Assembly (NCBI RefSeq): GCF_036250755.1
Contig: NZ_CP109583.1
Coordinates: forward strand, 5,041,001-5,105,000
Source of the DNA: Streptomyces uncialis
GTDB taxonomy: Bacteria > Actinomycetota > Actinomycetes > Streptomycetales > Streptomycetaceae
Reading direction: 5' to 3'
Length of the DNA: 64,000 nucleotides
Made by a program: the position numbers and the translations under genes. Of this stretch, positions 26,005 to 35,395 are shown one piece after another. The notes beneath the pieces were generated by a model that saw nothing but the letters and a program-made list of their open reading frames with translations, did not search any database and was not told the origin of the DNA. Position 1 is the stretch's first letter. Each line of letters begins with the position of its first letter.

Positions 26005-26150
26005 GGCGCGAACCGCGAGCTGCGAGCCATGAGCCGCGAACCGCGAGCCGTAGTCAGGTCGCCGGACCGCGAACCGCGACCGTGAGCCGCAGTCAGGTCG
26101 CCGGACCGCGAACCGCGAACCGCGAACGCGGCCCAGGGTCACCGGACCGC
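26005..26150. repeat. short GC-rich direct repeats before the Fe-S gene end
   Basis: The phrase cgaaccgcga(a/g) recurs about eight times. The longer unit gtcaggtcgccggaccgcga occurs twice (from 26055 and 26092). The rest of 25685-26152 is a GC-rich intergenic stretch with the hairpin above and no gene. Confidence 0.8.
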
Positions 26151-26152
26151 GG

Positions 26153-28462
26153 TCAGGTGGCCGGCTGCGGCTCCGGCTCGTTCTCCGCGGGGGCCGTCCC
26201 GGCCGGAGGCTCGTCGCCGGGGGTGCGCACCGACTCCAGCAGCAGCTGGGCGACGTCCACCACCTGGAGGGACTCCTTCACCTGGGCCCCGCCGGTACCG
26301 CCCTCGCTCGTACCGCTCTCGGCCGCCGCCTTCTTGGCGTTGACGGAGTCGGTGAGCATCACCAGGCAGAACGGGCACGCCGTCGAGACGATGTCGGGGT
26401 TGAGGGACAGCGCCTCGTCCACCCGCTCGTTGTTGATGCGCTTGCCGATCCGCTCCTCCATCCACATCCGCGCGCCGCCCGCGCCGCAGCAGAAGCCGCG
26501 TTCCTTGTGGCGGTGCATCTCCTCGTTCCGCAGGCCCGGCACCTTGGCGATGATCTCGCGCGGCGGTGTGTAGACCTTGTTGTGGCGGCCCAGGTAGCAC
26601 GGGTCGTGGTAGGTGATCAGCCCCTCGACGGGGGTGACCGGGATCAGCCGGCCCTCGTCGATGAGGTGCTGGAGCAGCTGGGTGTGGTGGATGACCTCGT
26701 AGTCGCCGCCGAGCTGCGGGTACTCGTTGGCGATGGTGTTGAAGCAGTGCGGGCAGGTCGAGACGATCTTCTTCGCGGACTTCGGCTTGCGGGTCGTCGC
26801 GTCCTCGTCGTCCTCGCCGAACGCCATGTTCAGCATGGCCACGTTCTCCTGGCCGAGCTGCTGGAACAGCGGCTCGTTGCCGAGGCGGCGGGCGGAGTCG
26901 CCGGTGCACTTCTCGTCGCCGCCCATGATCGCGAACTTCACGCCCGCGATGTGCAGCAGTTCGGCGAACGCCCTGGTGGTCTTCTTCGCCCGGTCCTCCA
27001 AGGCGCCGGCGCAGCCGACCCAGTACAGATAGTCGACCTCGCCGAGGTCTTCGAGGTCCTGGCCGACGACCGGCACCTCGAAGTCGACCTCCTTGGTCCA
27101 CTCCAGGCGCTGCTTCTTCGCCAGCCCCCAGGGGTTGCCCTTCTTCTCCAGGTTCTTGAGCATCGTCCCGGCCTCGGAGGGGAACGCGCTCTCGATCATC
27201 ACCTGGTAGCGGCGCATGTCGACGATGTGGTCGATGTGCTCGATGTCGACCGGGCACTGCTCGACACAGGCGCCGCAGGTGGTGCAGGACCACAGCACGT
27301 CCGGGTCGATGACGCCGTTCTCCTCGGCGGTGCCGATGAGCGGGCGTTCGGCCTCGGCGAGGGCCGCGGCCGGTACGTCCTTCAGCGCCTCGGCGCTCGC
27401 CTTCTCCTCGCCCTCCATCGTCTTGCCGCCGCCCGCGAGCAGATACGGGGCCTTGGCGTGCGCGTGGTCGCGCAGCGACATGATCAGCAGCTTGGGGGAG
27501 AGCGGCTTGCCGGTGTTCCAGGCGGGGCACTGCGACTGGCAGCGTCCGCACTCGGTGCAGGTGGAGAAGTCGAGCAGGCCCTTCCAGGAGAAGTGCTCGA
27601 CCTGGCTGACGCCGAACACGTCGTCGTCGCCCGGGTCCTCGAAGTCGATGACCTTGCCGCCGGAGGTCATCGGCAGCAGTTCACCGAGCGCGGTGCCGCC
27701 GTCGGCGCGCCGCTTGAACCAGATGTTCGGGAAAGCGAGGAACCGGTGCCAGGCGACACCCATGTCGGTACGGAGCGAGACCGTGATCATCCAGATGAAC
27801 GACGTGGAGATCTTGATCATCGCGAAGAGGTACACGAGGTTCTGGAGCGTGCCGACGGAGAGCCCGTCGAAGAGCGCGACCAGCGGGTACGAGACCAGAT
27901 AGGCGGGGGTGTACCCGTCCACGTGGTGCAGCGCGCCCTCCAGCCCGCGCAGCACCAGGATCGCGACACCGATGATCAGGATGACGGCTTCGACGAAGTA
28001 CGCCTGACCCATGTTGGAGCCCGCGAAGCGGGACTTGCGTCCCGGGCGGTCCGGCAGCGAGAGCTGGCGGATCACGATGAGGGTGAGGATGCCGAGGACG
28101 GTCAGGACGCCGATCAGCTCGGTGAAGATCTCGTACGGCGCCCAGGTCCCGATGAGCGGGAGCGTCCAGTCCGCCTGGAAGAGCTGCCCGAGGGCGTGCA
28201 CCAGGGTCAGGACCAGCGCGAAGAAGCCGACCGAGACGAACCAGTGCGCCACGCCGACGACGCCCCACTGGTTCATCCGCGTATGGCCGAGGAACTCCCG
28301 TGCGACCGTGACGGTACGCCCGGCCGGGTCGTCCGTTCGGGTGCCCGCCGGGACATCCTGCCCCAGGCGCACATAGCGGTAGATCTGTGCGATGGCCCGG
28401 ACGAACAGGGCTGCGCCGACCGTGGCGAGCACCAACGACACAATGATCGCGGCGAGTTGCAT
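26153..28462 (-). CDS. membrane (Fe-S)-binding oxidoreductase, HdrD/GlpC-like
   Basis: The product has 769 residues; ATG 28462 has the site gaggag. The N-terminal 270 residues contain five to six membrane spans resembling nitrate reductase gamma (LAAIIVSLVLATVGAALFV, HWFVSVGFFALVLTLVHALG, and others). Two 4Fe-4S motifs follow, CTECGRCQSQCP and CTTCGACVEQCP. The C-terminal half has two CCG domains of the heterodisulfide-reductase type (CPHCFNTIANEYPQLGG with YHDPCYLGRHN, and GFCCGAGGARMW with ACPFCLVML). The protein should pass electrons between quinones and a soluble partner in respiration. The partner is not visible here. Confidence 0.9.
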   Translation of the reverse strand: MQLAAIIVSLVLATVGAALFVRAIAQIYRYVRLGQDVPAGTRTDDPAGRTVTVAREFLGHTRMNQWGVVGVAHWFVSVGFFALVLTLVHALGQLFQADWTLPLIGTWAPYEIFTELIGVLTVLGILTLIVIRQLSLPDRPGRKSRFAGSNMGQAYFVEAVILIIGVAILVLRGLEGALHHVDGYTPAYLVSYPLVALFDGLSVGTLQNLVYLFAMIKISTSFIWMITVSLRTDMGVAWHRFLAFPNIWFKRRADGGTALGELLPMTSGGKVIDFEDPGDDDVFGVSQVEHFSWKGLLDFSTCTECGRCQSQCPAWNTGKPLSPKLLIMSLRDHAHAKAPYLLAGGGKTMEGEEKASAEALKDVPAAALAEAERPLIGTAEENGVIDPDVLWSCTTCGACVEQCPVDIEHIDHIVDMRRYQVMIESAFPSEAGTMLKNLEKKGNPWGLAKKQRLEWTKEVDFEVPVVGQDLEDLGEVDYLYWVGCAGALEDRAKKTTRAFAELLHIAGVKFAIMGGDEKCTGDSARRLGNEPLFQQLGQENVAMLNMAFGEDDEDATTRKPKSAKKIVSTCPHCFNTIANEYPQLGGDYEVIHHTQLLQHLIDEGRLIPVTPVEGLITYHDPCYLGRHNKVYTPPREIIAKVPGLRNEEMHRHKERGFCCGAGGARMWMEERIGKRINNERVDEALSLNPDIVSTACPFCLVMLTDSVNAKKAAAESGTSEGGTGGAQVKESLQVVDVAQLLLESVRTPGDEPPAGTAPAENEPEPQPAT

Positions 28463-28491
28463 GGAGGCTCCTCGGGCCTGCGAGAACTTGA

Positions 28492-28506
28492 CTACTAAGC
28501 GGTAAC
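28492..28506. promoter_or_regulatory. possible imperfect operator upstream of the Fe-S gene
   Basis: Read on the minus strand, gttaccgcttagtag has half-sites TTAC and GTAG separated by six bases, 30 bases before the start codon. It is the only AT-rich spot in the region and could be a TetR-type operator. The evidence is weak. Confidence 0.25.
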
Positions 28507-28671
28507 TTATGGGGTTCGTTCGAGGGTACCCAGTTGTTTCGCCGCACTGTAGTCAGCCGGGCGGTGATCTGTGTCGCTGAGGTTCCCCTATCCCACGGCG
28601 GCTTGACGGGGCGTGGGGCGAGGGAGGGAACCGGGAGGGGAACGGGCGGGGAGGGTGGCCCGGGAACGAGA

Positions 28672-28702
28672 ACAGCCCCGCCGGAGAGATCCGGTGGGGC
28701 TG
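28672..28702 (-). terminator. terminator of the tRNA Glu-Asp-Phe operon
   Basis: The stem acagcccc...ggggctgt, extended by ccgg/ccgg, lies 20 bases past the tRNA-Phe 3' end. Confidence 0.7.
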
Positions 28703-28722
28703 TGTGCCCTTACGGGCGAAAG

Positions 28723-28796
28723 TGGCTGGGGCCGGGATCGAACCGGCGACCTATCGCTTTTCAGGCGATCGCTCGTACCAACTGAGCTACCCAGCC
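28723..28796 (-). tRNA. tRNA-Phe (anticodon GAA)
   Basis: Acceptor GGCTGGG/CCCAGCC, anticodon stem ATCGC/GCGAT with loop CTGAAAA, T-arm with GTTCGATCC. CCA is not encoded. It is third in the tRNA operon. Confidence 0.95.
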
Positions 28797-28819
28797 ACGA
28801 AGTTCACGAAGAACTTCAG

Positions 28820-28894
28820 CGGTCCTGACGGGATTTGAACCCGCGGCCTCCACCTTGACAGGGTGGCGAGCACTCCAAGCTGCTCCACAGGACC
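28820..28894 (-). tRNA. tRNA-Asp (anticodon GTC)
   Basis: Acceptor GGTCCTG/CAGGACC, anticodon stem CCACC/GGTGG with loop CTGTCAA, T-arm with GTTCAAATC. CCA is not encoded. It is second in the tRNA operon. Confidence 0.95.
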
Positions 28895-28926
28895 CGGTGC
28901 GTGTGCCGAAACAGTCTTGCACACTG

Positions 28927-28999
28927 TGCCCCCAACGGGATTCGAACCCGTGCTACCGCCTTGAAAGGGCGGCGTCCTAGGCCGCTAGACGATGAGGGC
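28927..28999 (-). tRNA. tRNA-Glu (anticodon TTC)
   Basis: Acceptor GCCCTCA pairing with TGGGGGC (one G-U), anticodon stem CCGCC/GGCGG with loop CTTTCAA, T-arm with GTTCGAATC. CCA is not encoded. It is first in the tRNA operon. Confidence 0.95.
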
Positions 29000-29043
29000 T
29001 ATCGGCCCGCCTGGGCGCTTCTCAGCGCGTCGGGGACGTGAGA

Positions 29044-29073
29044 AGCATATGGGATGCCGGGAGGTATCGCCAA
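29044..29073 (-). promoter_or_regulatory. putative tRNA operon promoter
   Basis: On the minus strand, TTGGCG (29073-29068) and TATGCT (29049-29044) are separated by 18 bases, about 45 bases before tRNA-Glu. The match to the vegetative sigma consensus is fair. Confidence 0.5.
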
Positions 29074-29079
29074 AACGGT

Positions 29080-30813
29080 TTACGGGACCCGCTCCGGAGG
29101 GGTCGCGCCGGGCCGGTTCTCCTCCGCCAGATGGCGGCTCACCTCGGCCGTGCTGAGGCCCAGACCACCCAGTTCGATCTCGTCCCACGCCTGGAGCCGG
29201 CGGGTGTCCCGGTCCAGGTAGAGGACCGACGCCTCCACCGGGTCCGGCTTCTTCCCCTCGACCGCGCGCAGCCCGCCGCCGCCCGTGGAACCCTCCAGCC
29301 GCATCCGGGTCCCCAGCGGCAGGGTCCGCGTCTCCTGCCGGTGGTAGTGCCCGGCCAGGACCATCGGGACCGTCCCGTCGGTCTCCCGCGCCGCCGCCGG
29401 CTGATGGACCACCGCGATGTCGACCGGGGTACCCGCCGACCGCTGGTCCCGCAGCGTGGACGCGAGCCGGATGCCCGCCATCCGGTTCGCCGCGTCACCG
29501 CCCGCCGGGGTCGACCGGTCGGGCGTGAACGTCGGGTCACCCGTACCGGCGAACCTCACTCCCGCCACGGTGACCGCGCGTCCCTCGTCCAGGACATGGA
29601 CATCGCGCATCCGCTCCAGATAGCGCTGGGTCGTCCGGGAGTCGTGGTTGCCCCGCACCCACACATACGGGGCGCCCAGGTCCTCGATCGGGTCCAGGAA
29701 GCCGTTCTCGGCCGCGCTGCCGTGGTCCATCGTGTCGCCCGTGTCCACGATCACGTCGATCGCGTACTGCTCCACCAGCGAGGCGACGATCTTCCAGCTC
29801 GCCGGGTTCAGATGGATGTCCGACACATGCAGCACCCGCAGGGTGGACGCTTCCGGGCGGTACGCGGGGAGCGTGGACGTCGCGTCGTACAGCTTGGTCA
29901 CATTGGTCACCAGCCGCGCCAACTCCTGCTGGTACACATCGAACTCGCTGACGATGCTGCGCGCGTCCCCGACCACCGAGGGCGCGCTGGTGAGCAGCCC
30001 GGAGAAGCGCGGTTCCAGCACCGCGCCGGGCCGCCAGGTGGCCAGCGCGGTCGCCCCCGAGGTGACCAGCAGCGCCAGCGCGAGCCCGCCCGCCGCCACC
30101 GCGCGGCGCGGCCGCCGGTAGACCACGAGCCCCAGCGTGCCCGCCCCCACCACGACCGCCGCACAGGACCGCACCGCCAGGTCGAGCGTGCCGCGCCCGA
30201 CGTCCCGGGCCACCTCGTCCTGGAGCCCGGATATCCGCTCCGGGTGCTTGACCAGCGCCTGTGAACGCACCGGGTCGAGCTGTTCCACGTCCACGTCCAG
30301 CCGGATCGGCGCGGTGTGGGTGTCCAGCTCCAGCGCGCCCAGCGGGGACACATTGATCTTCGTACCGCCGGACAGCGAGGCCCGCAGGGTCATGCTCGTG
30401 TCCATCGGACCCACCGGCACCCGCACACTCCCCACCACCAGCAGCCCCAGCCACGCCCCCGCCAGCACGACCCCCGCCATCCCCAGCGCCCTGCGGTACG
30501 GGTGCCCCGGGCGCGCCGGCAGCTCCACCGGCCGTACGGGACGGGACCGCCGCGCCCGCGGCCGGAACGCCGTACGGAACGCCTTGCCGAGCCCCGTACC
30601 GAACCCCTTACCGAACCTCGCGCGGAACGCCCTACGGGATGCCGCGGACGACTTCTTCGTACGGGAAGTCGTGCGGGAGGCCGTGCGGGACGTCGTACGG
30701 GGCGAAGTGCGGGCAGGCGTACGGGAGGTGCCGCGGTCCGGGCCGCGGGGCGTGTCGCGGGGCATTGGTCCCGTATGCCCCGGCGGCCGGTCGGCCATGC
30801 GGGGGAGCGTCAT
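29080..30813 (-). CDS. membrane-bound calcineurin-like metallophosphoesterase
   Basis: The product has 577 residues from ATG 30813; later ATGs in the disordered N-terminus are also possible and none has a strong ribosome site. The first 95 residues are Arg/Thr-rich low-complexity sequence. Three to four hydrophobic segments follow (AGVVLAGAWLGLLVVGSV, CAAVVVGAGTLGLVVY, GGLALALLVTSGATALA). The C-terminal half is a metallophosphoesterase with all metal motifs: HVSDIHLN, VDTGDTMD, VRGNHDSR, VVHQPAA and AGHYHRQ. The active site probably faces outside. The substrate (nucleotide, lipid or phosphoprotein) cannot be told. Confidence 0.88.
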   Translation of the reverse strand: MTLPRMADRPPGHTGPMPRDTPRGPDRGTSRTPARTSPRTTSRTASRTTSRTKKSSAASRRAFRARFGKGFGTGLGKAFRTAFRPRARRSRPVRPVELPARPGHPYRRALGMAGVVLAGAWLGLLVVGSVRVPVGPMDTSMTLRASLSGGTKINVSPLGALELDTHTAPIRLDVDVEQLDPVRSQALVKHPERISGLQDEVARDVGRGTLDLAVRSCAAVVVGAGTLGLVVYRRPRRAVAAGGLALALLVTSGATALATWRPGAVLEPRFSGLLTSAPSVVGDARSIVSEFDVYQQELARLVTNVTKLYDATSTLPAYRPEASTLRVLHVSDIHLNPASWKIVASLVEQYAIDVIVDTGDTMDHGSAAENGFLDPIEDLGAPYVWVRGNHDSRTTQRYLERMRDVHVLDEGRAVTVAGVRFAGTGDPTFTPDRSTPAGGDAANRMAGIRLASTLRDQRSAGTPVDIAVVHQPAAARETDGTVPMVLAGHYHRQETRTLPLGTRMRLEGSTGGGGLRAVEGKKPDPVEASVLYLDRDTRRLQAWDEIELGGLGLSTAEVSRHLAEENRPGATPPERVP

Positions 30814-30949
30814 GGGGGGCGGTCATGGGACCGGCAGGCAAGGACCGGTCGTGCGGGGGCCGGTGGCGTGGCGACCGGTGGCGTGGGGGCCGGTGGTGCG
30901 GGGAGTGCGCGGGGGCCGGTCTCGCGGGGGACCGGTCGTGCGGGGGCGG

Positions 30950-31300
30950 TCAGCCCCAGCCGAGTTCGTGGAGCCGGTCGTCGTCGATGCCGAAGTGGTG
31001 GGCGATCTCGTGGACCACCGTCACGGCGACCTCGTGGACCACGTCCTCCGTGGTCGCGCAGTACCGCAGGGTCGGCCCCATGTAGATCGAGATCCGGTCC
31101 GGCAGCACCCCCGCGTACCACTCGCCGCGCTCGGTCAGCGGTGTCCCCTCGTAGAGCCCCAGCAGTTCGGGGTCATGGGCGGGTGGCTCGTCCTCCACGA
31201 ACACGGCCACGTTGTCCATGACCCGCGTCAGCTCCGGCGGGATCGTGTCCAGGGCCTCGGCCACCAGCTCTTCGAACGCGTCTCGTGTCATTTCCAGCAC
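30950..31300 (-). CDS. small zincin-like metallopeptidase
   Basis: The product has 116 residues from GTG 31300; ATG 31291 is an alternative three codons later. The core HEIAHHFGIDDDRLHELG is the HExxH zinc-binding helix with downstream conserved residues of a small family of uncharacterised zinc metallopeptidases found across actinobacteria. The N-terminus MTRDAFEELVAEALDTIPP and MDNVAVFVEDEP also match that family. No signal peptide is present, so it acts in the cytoplasm. The region between it and the phosphoesterase gene (30814-30949) is G-rich short repeats with no gene. Confidence 0.85.
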   Translation of the reverse strand: MLEMTRDAFEELVAEALDTIPPELTRVMDNVAVFVEDEPPAHDPELLGLYEGTPLTERGEWYAGVLPDRISIYMGPTLRYCATTEDVVHEVAVTVVHEIAHHFGIDDDRLHELGWG

Positions 31301-31393
31301 AGCCCCATTGTCCGGGACGCGGCGCGGAACGGGCCTGGGCGCGTCCCCGACGATCCCGGCACCCGTACCCGGCACGTCGGGCACCCGTGGCCG

Positions 31394-31993
31394 TCACACC
31401 GGGCTGCCCGCCTCCGGCGACGGTTCGTGGCGGAACATCCGGGCCGCCTGGCCCTGCGCCGGCGGGTCCTCGTGGGCCGACGAGGACGGCTCCGCCGGGG
31501 TGGGCTCCGGGGCCGGGGGCTCGGGTGTCGGTTTCGGGGGTTCGGGGGCCTGGGTGGCGCGGGTCGGGGTGGGCTCCGGCGGGGCCACCGGGGTGGGCGC
31601 GCCCGGGGCGGTCGGGCGGGGCGCCCGGGTGGGCCGGGCGGGCCGCGGGGCGTCGGGTTCCGGGGCGGGCGCTCCGGCGGGGTCGGGGCCGGGGTCCGGC
31701 TTCGGGCCGGGCTCCGGGGCGGTGCCGGGGGCCGGGGCGGAGGGGGAGGCGCCCTTCTTGCGGGGGCTGCCGTCGAGGTGGGCCTTGGCGTCCCGGCCGC
31801 CCTGGTAGCGGCCGTAGCCGCCGTCGACCGTCGTGGCGGCGCCGCCGGGTTGCGCCCCCTCGCCGTCCCGGGGGCCCGAGGAGTGGGAGGGGCCCGGGCG
31901 GGCGGCCTCTTCGCCCACGCTGACGCAGCCCGCGGTGGCCGCGAGGGCCGCCGCCAGGGTGGCCAGGCGGACGGGGACGGACATGGGGCGCAC
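31394..31993 (-). CDS. Pro-rich lipoprotein
   Basis: The product has 199 residues from GTG 31993, five bases behind ggaggtgg; ATG 31984 lies within. A lipoprotein signal (RLATLAAALAATAGC) puts the lipidated Cys at about residue 23. The rest is a low-complexity Pro/Ala/Glu-rich chain (PEPGPKPDPGPDP, PEPPKPTPEPPAPEP) with a short positively charged end. It has no recognisable domain and probably spans the cell wall. It is read in the same direction as the zincin. Confidence 0.65.
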   Translation of the reverse strand: MRPMSVPVRLATLAAALAATAGCVSVGEEAARPGPSHSSGPRDGEGAQPGGAATTVDGGYGRYQGGRDAKAHLDGSPRKKGASPSAPAPGTAPEPGPKPDPGPDPAGAPAPEPDAPRPARPTRAPRPTAPGAPTPVAPPEPTPTRATQAPEPPKPTPEPPAPEPTPAEPSSSAHEDPPAQGQAARMFRHEPSPEAGSPV

Positions 31994-32189
31994 GGGCCAC
32001 CTCCGGGGCGCGGGATCCAGGGTTCGGCTGTCCAACTCCCTCCCCCCGCAAGAAGACACGCCGCCGCACCCCGTACCCCCGGGCCGTCCGCCGCGCGCCG
32101 GGCGCGTCCGCCGCCGACGGGACCGGCCGCGGGGGCCCGCGGCGGCCGTACGCGCCCCCGCCTCCGGAGGACCGGATGCCCGCACCGCA

Positions 32190-32310
32190 CCGGTCCCCGT
32201 CCCGGTCCCACCCCCTGTCCCCGTCCCGGTCCCACCCCCGTCCCCGGGCCCGCGCCGCCCAGGTCCCCGGCCGCGCACCACCCCCGCACCACCCCCGCAC
32301 CACCCCTGTC
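32190..32310. repeat. short direct repeats upstream of the helicase
   Basis: The phrase ccccgtcccggtcccacccc occurs twice, from about 32196 and 32218. A unit cgcaccacccc occurs three times at 32273-32307. The surrounding 31994-32410 is C-rich and holds no credible gene. Confidence 0.75.
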
Positions 32311-32410
32311 CCGCCCGCGTCCCCGGACCCGTACCATCGGTCCCAGGAGCCCCGTACCGACCACCTCCGGGGCCCTGCTGGGGCGTGACCGGGGTCACCC
32401 GGTACGGCAT

Positions 32411-32440
32411 TTGCCTTGCGGCCCCAGAGGTGCGTATGGT
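32411..32440 (+). promoter_or_regulatory. putative promoter of the DEAD-box helicase gene
   Basis: TTGCCT (32411-32416) and TATGGT (32435-32440) are 18 bases apart. Transcription would start near 32447 and leave an mRNA leader of about 165 bases. The leader contains the GC-rich hairpin gcgcgcc..ggcgcg. Long leaders are usual for cold-shock helicase mRNAs. Confidence 0.45.
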
Positions 32441-32610
32441 GGTAGATCGTTTGATCCCATTTGCCCGGCGCACTCCTCACAGAGCGAGGAAAGCAGCGCG
32501 CCGCGTGTGGCGCGTACTCCCTGCCGTGGCCGGACCGCATAGAGGCGGTCGATTTGTAGCTTCACGGAGTTTGGGCGCGTGCCGTGAACTCCGGAAGGTT
32601 CGCATTTCGC

Positions 32611-35106
32611 ATGTCCGTTTCCCCTGCTGACCGCGCTGTTCTCACCGAGAACGCCGAAGCCCCCACCAGCACCCCCGAGGCCGTCGACGCCGTCGTGACC
32701 GAGGTCACCGAGCCCGTCGCCGCCGAGGTCACCGAGACCGTCGAGACCGCCGGCACCGTCACGCAGGCCGTGACCGAGACCGCCGACGAGACGTCCGCTG
32801 CGACGGCCCCCGAGGCCGGGTCCGCCACCGAGGAGGACACCGCCGAGGCCGAGGCCGACGCGGAGCCCACCGTCACGTTCGGTGACCTGGGTCTGCCCGA
32901 AGGTGTCGTCCGCAAGCTCGCGCAGAACGGCGTCACCAGCCCGTTCCCGATCCAGGCCGCGACCATCCCGGACGCCCTGGCCGGCAAGGACATCCTGGGC
33001 CGTGGCCGTACCGGCTCCGGCAAGACCCTCTCCTTCGGTCTCCCGCTGCTGACGACCCTCTCCGAGGGCCACACCCAGAAGAAGCACCCGCGGGGCATCA
33101 TCCTCACCCCCACCCGTGAGCTCGCGATGCAGGTCGCGGACGCCCTCCAGCCGTACGGTGACGTGCTCGGCCTGAAGATGAAGGTCGTCTGCGGCGGTAC
33201 GTCGATGAGCAACCAGATCTACGCGCTGGAGCGCGGCGTCGACATCCTCGTCGCCACCCCCGGCCGGCTGCGGGACATCATCAACCGCGGCGCCTGCTCG
33301 CTGGACAGCGTGCAGATCGCCGTCCTCGACGAGGCCGACCAGATGGCCGACCTGGGCTTCCTGCCCGAGGTCACCGAGCTGCTCGACCAGGTGCCGAGCG
33401 GCGGCCAGCGGATGCTGTTCTCCGCCACCCTGGAGAACGAGATCGACAGTCTCGTCAAGCGCTACCTGAACGCCCCGGTCATCCACGAGGTCGACCCGTC
33501 GGCCGGTGCGGTCACGACCATGACCCACCACATCCTGATCGTGAAGCCGCGCGACAAGGCCCCGGTCACCGCCGCGATCGCCGCCCGCAAGGGCCGCACG
33601 ATCGTCTTCGTCCGCACCCAGCTCGGTGCCGACCGTGTCGCCGAGCAGCTGCGTGACGCGGGTGTCCGCGCCGACGCGCTGCACGGCGGAATGACGCAGG
33701 GCGCTCGTACGCGCACCCTCGCGGACTTCAAGGAGGGCTACGTCAACGTCCTCGTCGCCACCGACGTCGCCGCGCGCGGCATCCACGTCGACGGCATCGA
33801 CCTGGTGCTGAACGTCGACCCGGCGGGCGACCACAAGGACTACCTGCACCGTTCGGGCCGTACCGCCCGCGCGGGCCGCTCCGGCACGGTCGTGTCGCTG
33901 GCCCTGCCGCACCAGCGGCGCCAGATCTTCCGGCTGATGGAGGACGCGGGCGTCGACGCCGGGCGTCACATCGTCGGCGGTGGCGGGGTGTTCGAGCCCG
34001 AGGTCGCCGAGATCACCGGTGCCCGGTCCATGACCGAGGTGCAGGCCGAGTCGGTGGCGGGTGCCGCCAAGCAGGCCGAGCGCGAGGTCCAGGACCTGGC
34101 GAAGCAGCTGGAGCGGGCCGAGCGCCGCGCCTCCGAGCTGCGCGAGGAGGCCGACCGGCTCAGCGCGCGTGCCGCGCGTGAGCGGGGCGAGGACCCGTCG
34201 GCCGTCGCCCCCGTGGCCGACGCCACCGCCGAGGCCCCCGTCGCCGGCGCCGTGAGCGCCACCGCCGAGGCCGGCACCCAGGCCGCCGCCGAGGCCCCGG
34301 CCACCGCCCCCGTGGCGGAGACCGCGACCGAGCGTCCGGCCCGCGAGGACCGCGCCGCGTCGTACGAGCGCCGTGACAACGAGCGCGGCGGGTTCAACCG
34401 TGACCGGCGCGAGGACCGCCGTGAGGACCGTGGCGGCTTCCGCCGCGACGACCGCGGTGACCGTGGCGGTGACCGTGGTGGTTTCAACCGTGACCGTGGT
34501 GGCGAGCGTGGTGGCGGTTTCAACCGCGACCGTGGCGGCGACCGTCCGGGCTTCCGTCGTGACGACCGTCGTGACGGTGAGCGCGGTGGCGAGCGCGGTG
34601 GATTCAACCGTGACCGTGACGACCGTGGCGGCTTCAACCGCGACCGCGGCGGCGACCGTCCCGGCTTCCGTCGTGACGACCGTCGTGACGGTGACCGTGG
34701 CGGTGACCGTGGTGGTTTCAACCGTGACCGTGGTGGCGAGCGTGGTGGTGGTTTCAACCGCGACCGTGGCGGCGACCGTCCGGGCTTCCGTCGTGACGAC
34801 CGTCGTGACGGCGAGCGCGGCGGTGACCGTGGCGGGTTCAACCGTGACCGTGACGACCGTGGCGGTTTCAACCGTGACCGCGGTGGCGACCGTCCCGGCT
34901 TCCGCCGCGACGACCGTCCGTCCACCGGCCACCGGGGCAGCGACCGCCCGGTCAACCGTGACCGCCGCGACGACCGCCCCGCGGGCGGCCACCGCACCGG
35001 CGGCAGCGACCGCCCGTACGGCCACCGCGGCAGCACCGGCACCGGCACCGGCACGGGCGGCTTCAACCGCCGTGACGACAAGCCGCGCTGGAAGCGCAAC
35101 GACTGA
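32611..35106 (+). CDS. DEAD-box RNA helicase with Arg/Gly-rich repeat tail
   Basis: The product has 831 residues from ATG 32611 (ggaagg 12 bases upstream; GTG 32584 is an alternative). An acidic low-complexity start is followed by the helicase core. The Q-motif is near FGDLGLPEGVVRKLAQNG, motif I is RTGSGKT (from residue 133), PTRELAMQ follows, DEAD is at 240-243, then SAT, ARGIHVDGID, and HRSGRTARAG (about 413). After a charged coiled-coil, the tail from about residue 585 repeats GGFNRDR, RGGDRPGFRRDDR and similar units many times. It unwinds RNA duplexes, probably in ribosome assembly and cold adaptation, with the basic tail binding RNA. Confidence 0.95.
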   Translation: MSVSPADRAVLTENAEAPTSTPEAVDAVVTEVTEPVAAEVTETVETAGTVTQAVTETADETSAATAPEAGSATEEDTAEAEADAEPTVTFGDLGLPEGVVRKLAQNGVTSPFPIQAATIPDALAGKDILGRGRTGSGKTLSFGLPLLTTLSEGHTQKKHPRGIILTPTRELAMQVADALQPYGDVLGLKMKVVCGGTSMSNQIYALERGVDILVATPGRLRDIINRGACSLDSVQIAVLDEADQMADLGFLPEVTELLDQVPSGGQRMLFSATLENEIDSLVKRYLNAPVIHEVDPSAGAVTTMTHHILIVKPRDKAPVTAAIAARKGRTIVFVRTQLGADRVAEQLRDAGVRADALHGGMTQGARTRTLADFKEGYVNVLVATDVAARGIHVDGIDLVLNVDPAGDHKDYLHRSGRTARAGRSGTVVSLALPHQRRQIFRLMEDAGVDAGRHIVGGGGVFEPEVAEITGARSMTEVQAESVAGAAKQAEREVQDLAKQLERAERRASELREEADRLSARAARERGEDPSAVAPVADATAEAPVAGAVSATAEAGTQAAAEAPATAPVAETATERPAREDRAASYERRDNERGGFNRDRREDRREDRGGFRRDDRGDRGGDRGGFNRDRGGERGGGFNRDRGGDRPGFRRDDRRDGERGGERGGFNRDRDDRGGFNRDRGGDRPGFRRDDRRDGDRGGDRGGFNRDRGGERGGGFNRDRGGDRPGFRRDDRRDGERGGDRGGFNRDRDDRGGFNRDRGGDRPGFRRDDRPSTGHRGSDRPVNRDRRDDRPAGGHRTGGSDRPYGHRGSTGTGTGTGGFNRRDDKPRWKRND
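34380..34930 (+). repeat. tandem coding repeats in the helicase tail
   Basis: A unit of roughly 60-65 codons, built from RDDRRDGERGG, GGFNRDRDDRGGFN and RGGDRPGFR, is present about twice, with shorter internal repeats. Synonymous differences are few. Confidence 0.75.
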
Positions 35107-35180
35107 CAGCCGGGTCCTGGTCGCCCACGGGTGACCGGAACCCGCTGACCGGCACGCAGCCGGTCGGCACACCGACGGAC

Positions 35181-35213
35181 GCCAGGCCCCGCCCCCACCG
35201 GGCGGGGCCTGGC
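35181..35213. terminator. terminator of the helicase gene
   Basis: A perfect 14-bp stem gccaggccccgccc / gggcggggcctggc with loop ccacc lies 75 bases past the stop. Confidence 0.85.
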
Positions 35214-35395
35214 CCGTTCACGCCGTACGACCGGACCGCACCGGCAAAACCGGACGCGCACCGCCCCGGAAGATGTCAGGATGTCCAGGCACCACCGGAC
35301 CCCGCCCCGGCGGACCACCCCCAGGGCGCTCGCCCTGTTCCCCCACAGGGACAGGTCCACGCCCGCGACCGACACCCCGCTATGCTGCGGGGTGC

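Noticed and set aside
26507..28498. 663-codon plus-strand frame opposite the Fe-S gene
   Set aside because: The minus strand has complete 4Fe-4S and CCG motifs. The plus frame is its shadow.
32395..35172. 925-codon minus-strand open frame over the helicase gene
   Set aside because: It is the antisense of the DEAD-box helicase gene, whose motifs are complete. The antisense product is a Val/Thr/Ala/Gly-rich low-complexity chain, as high-GC antisense frames give.
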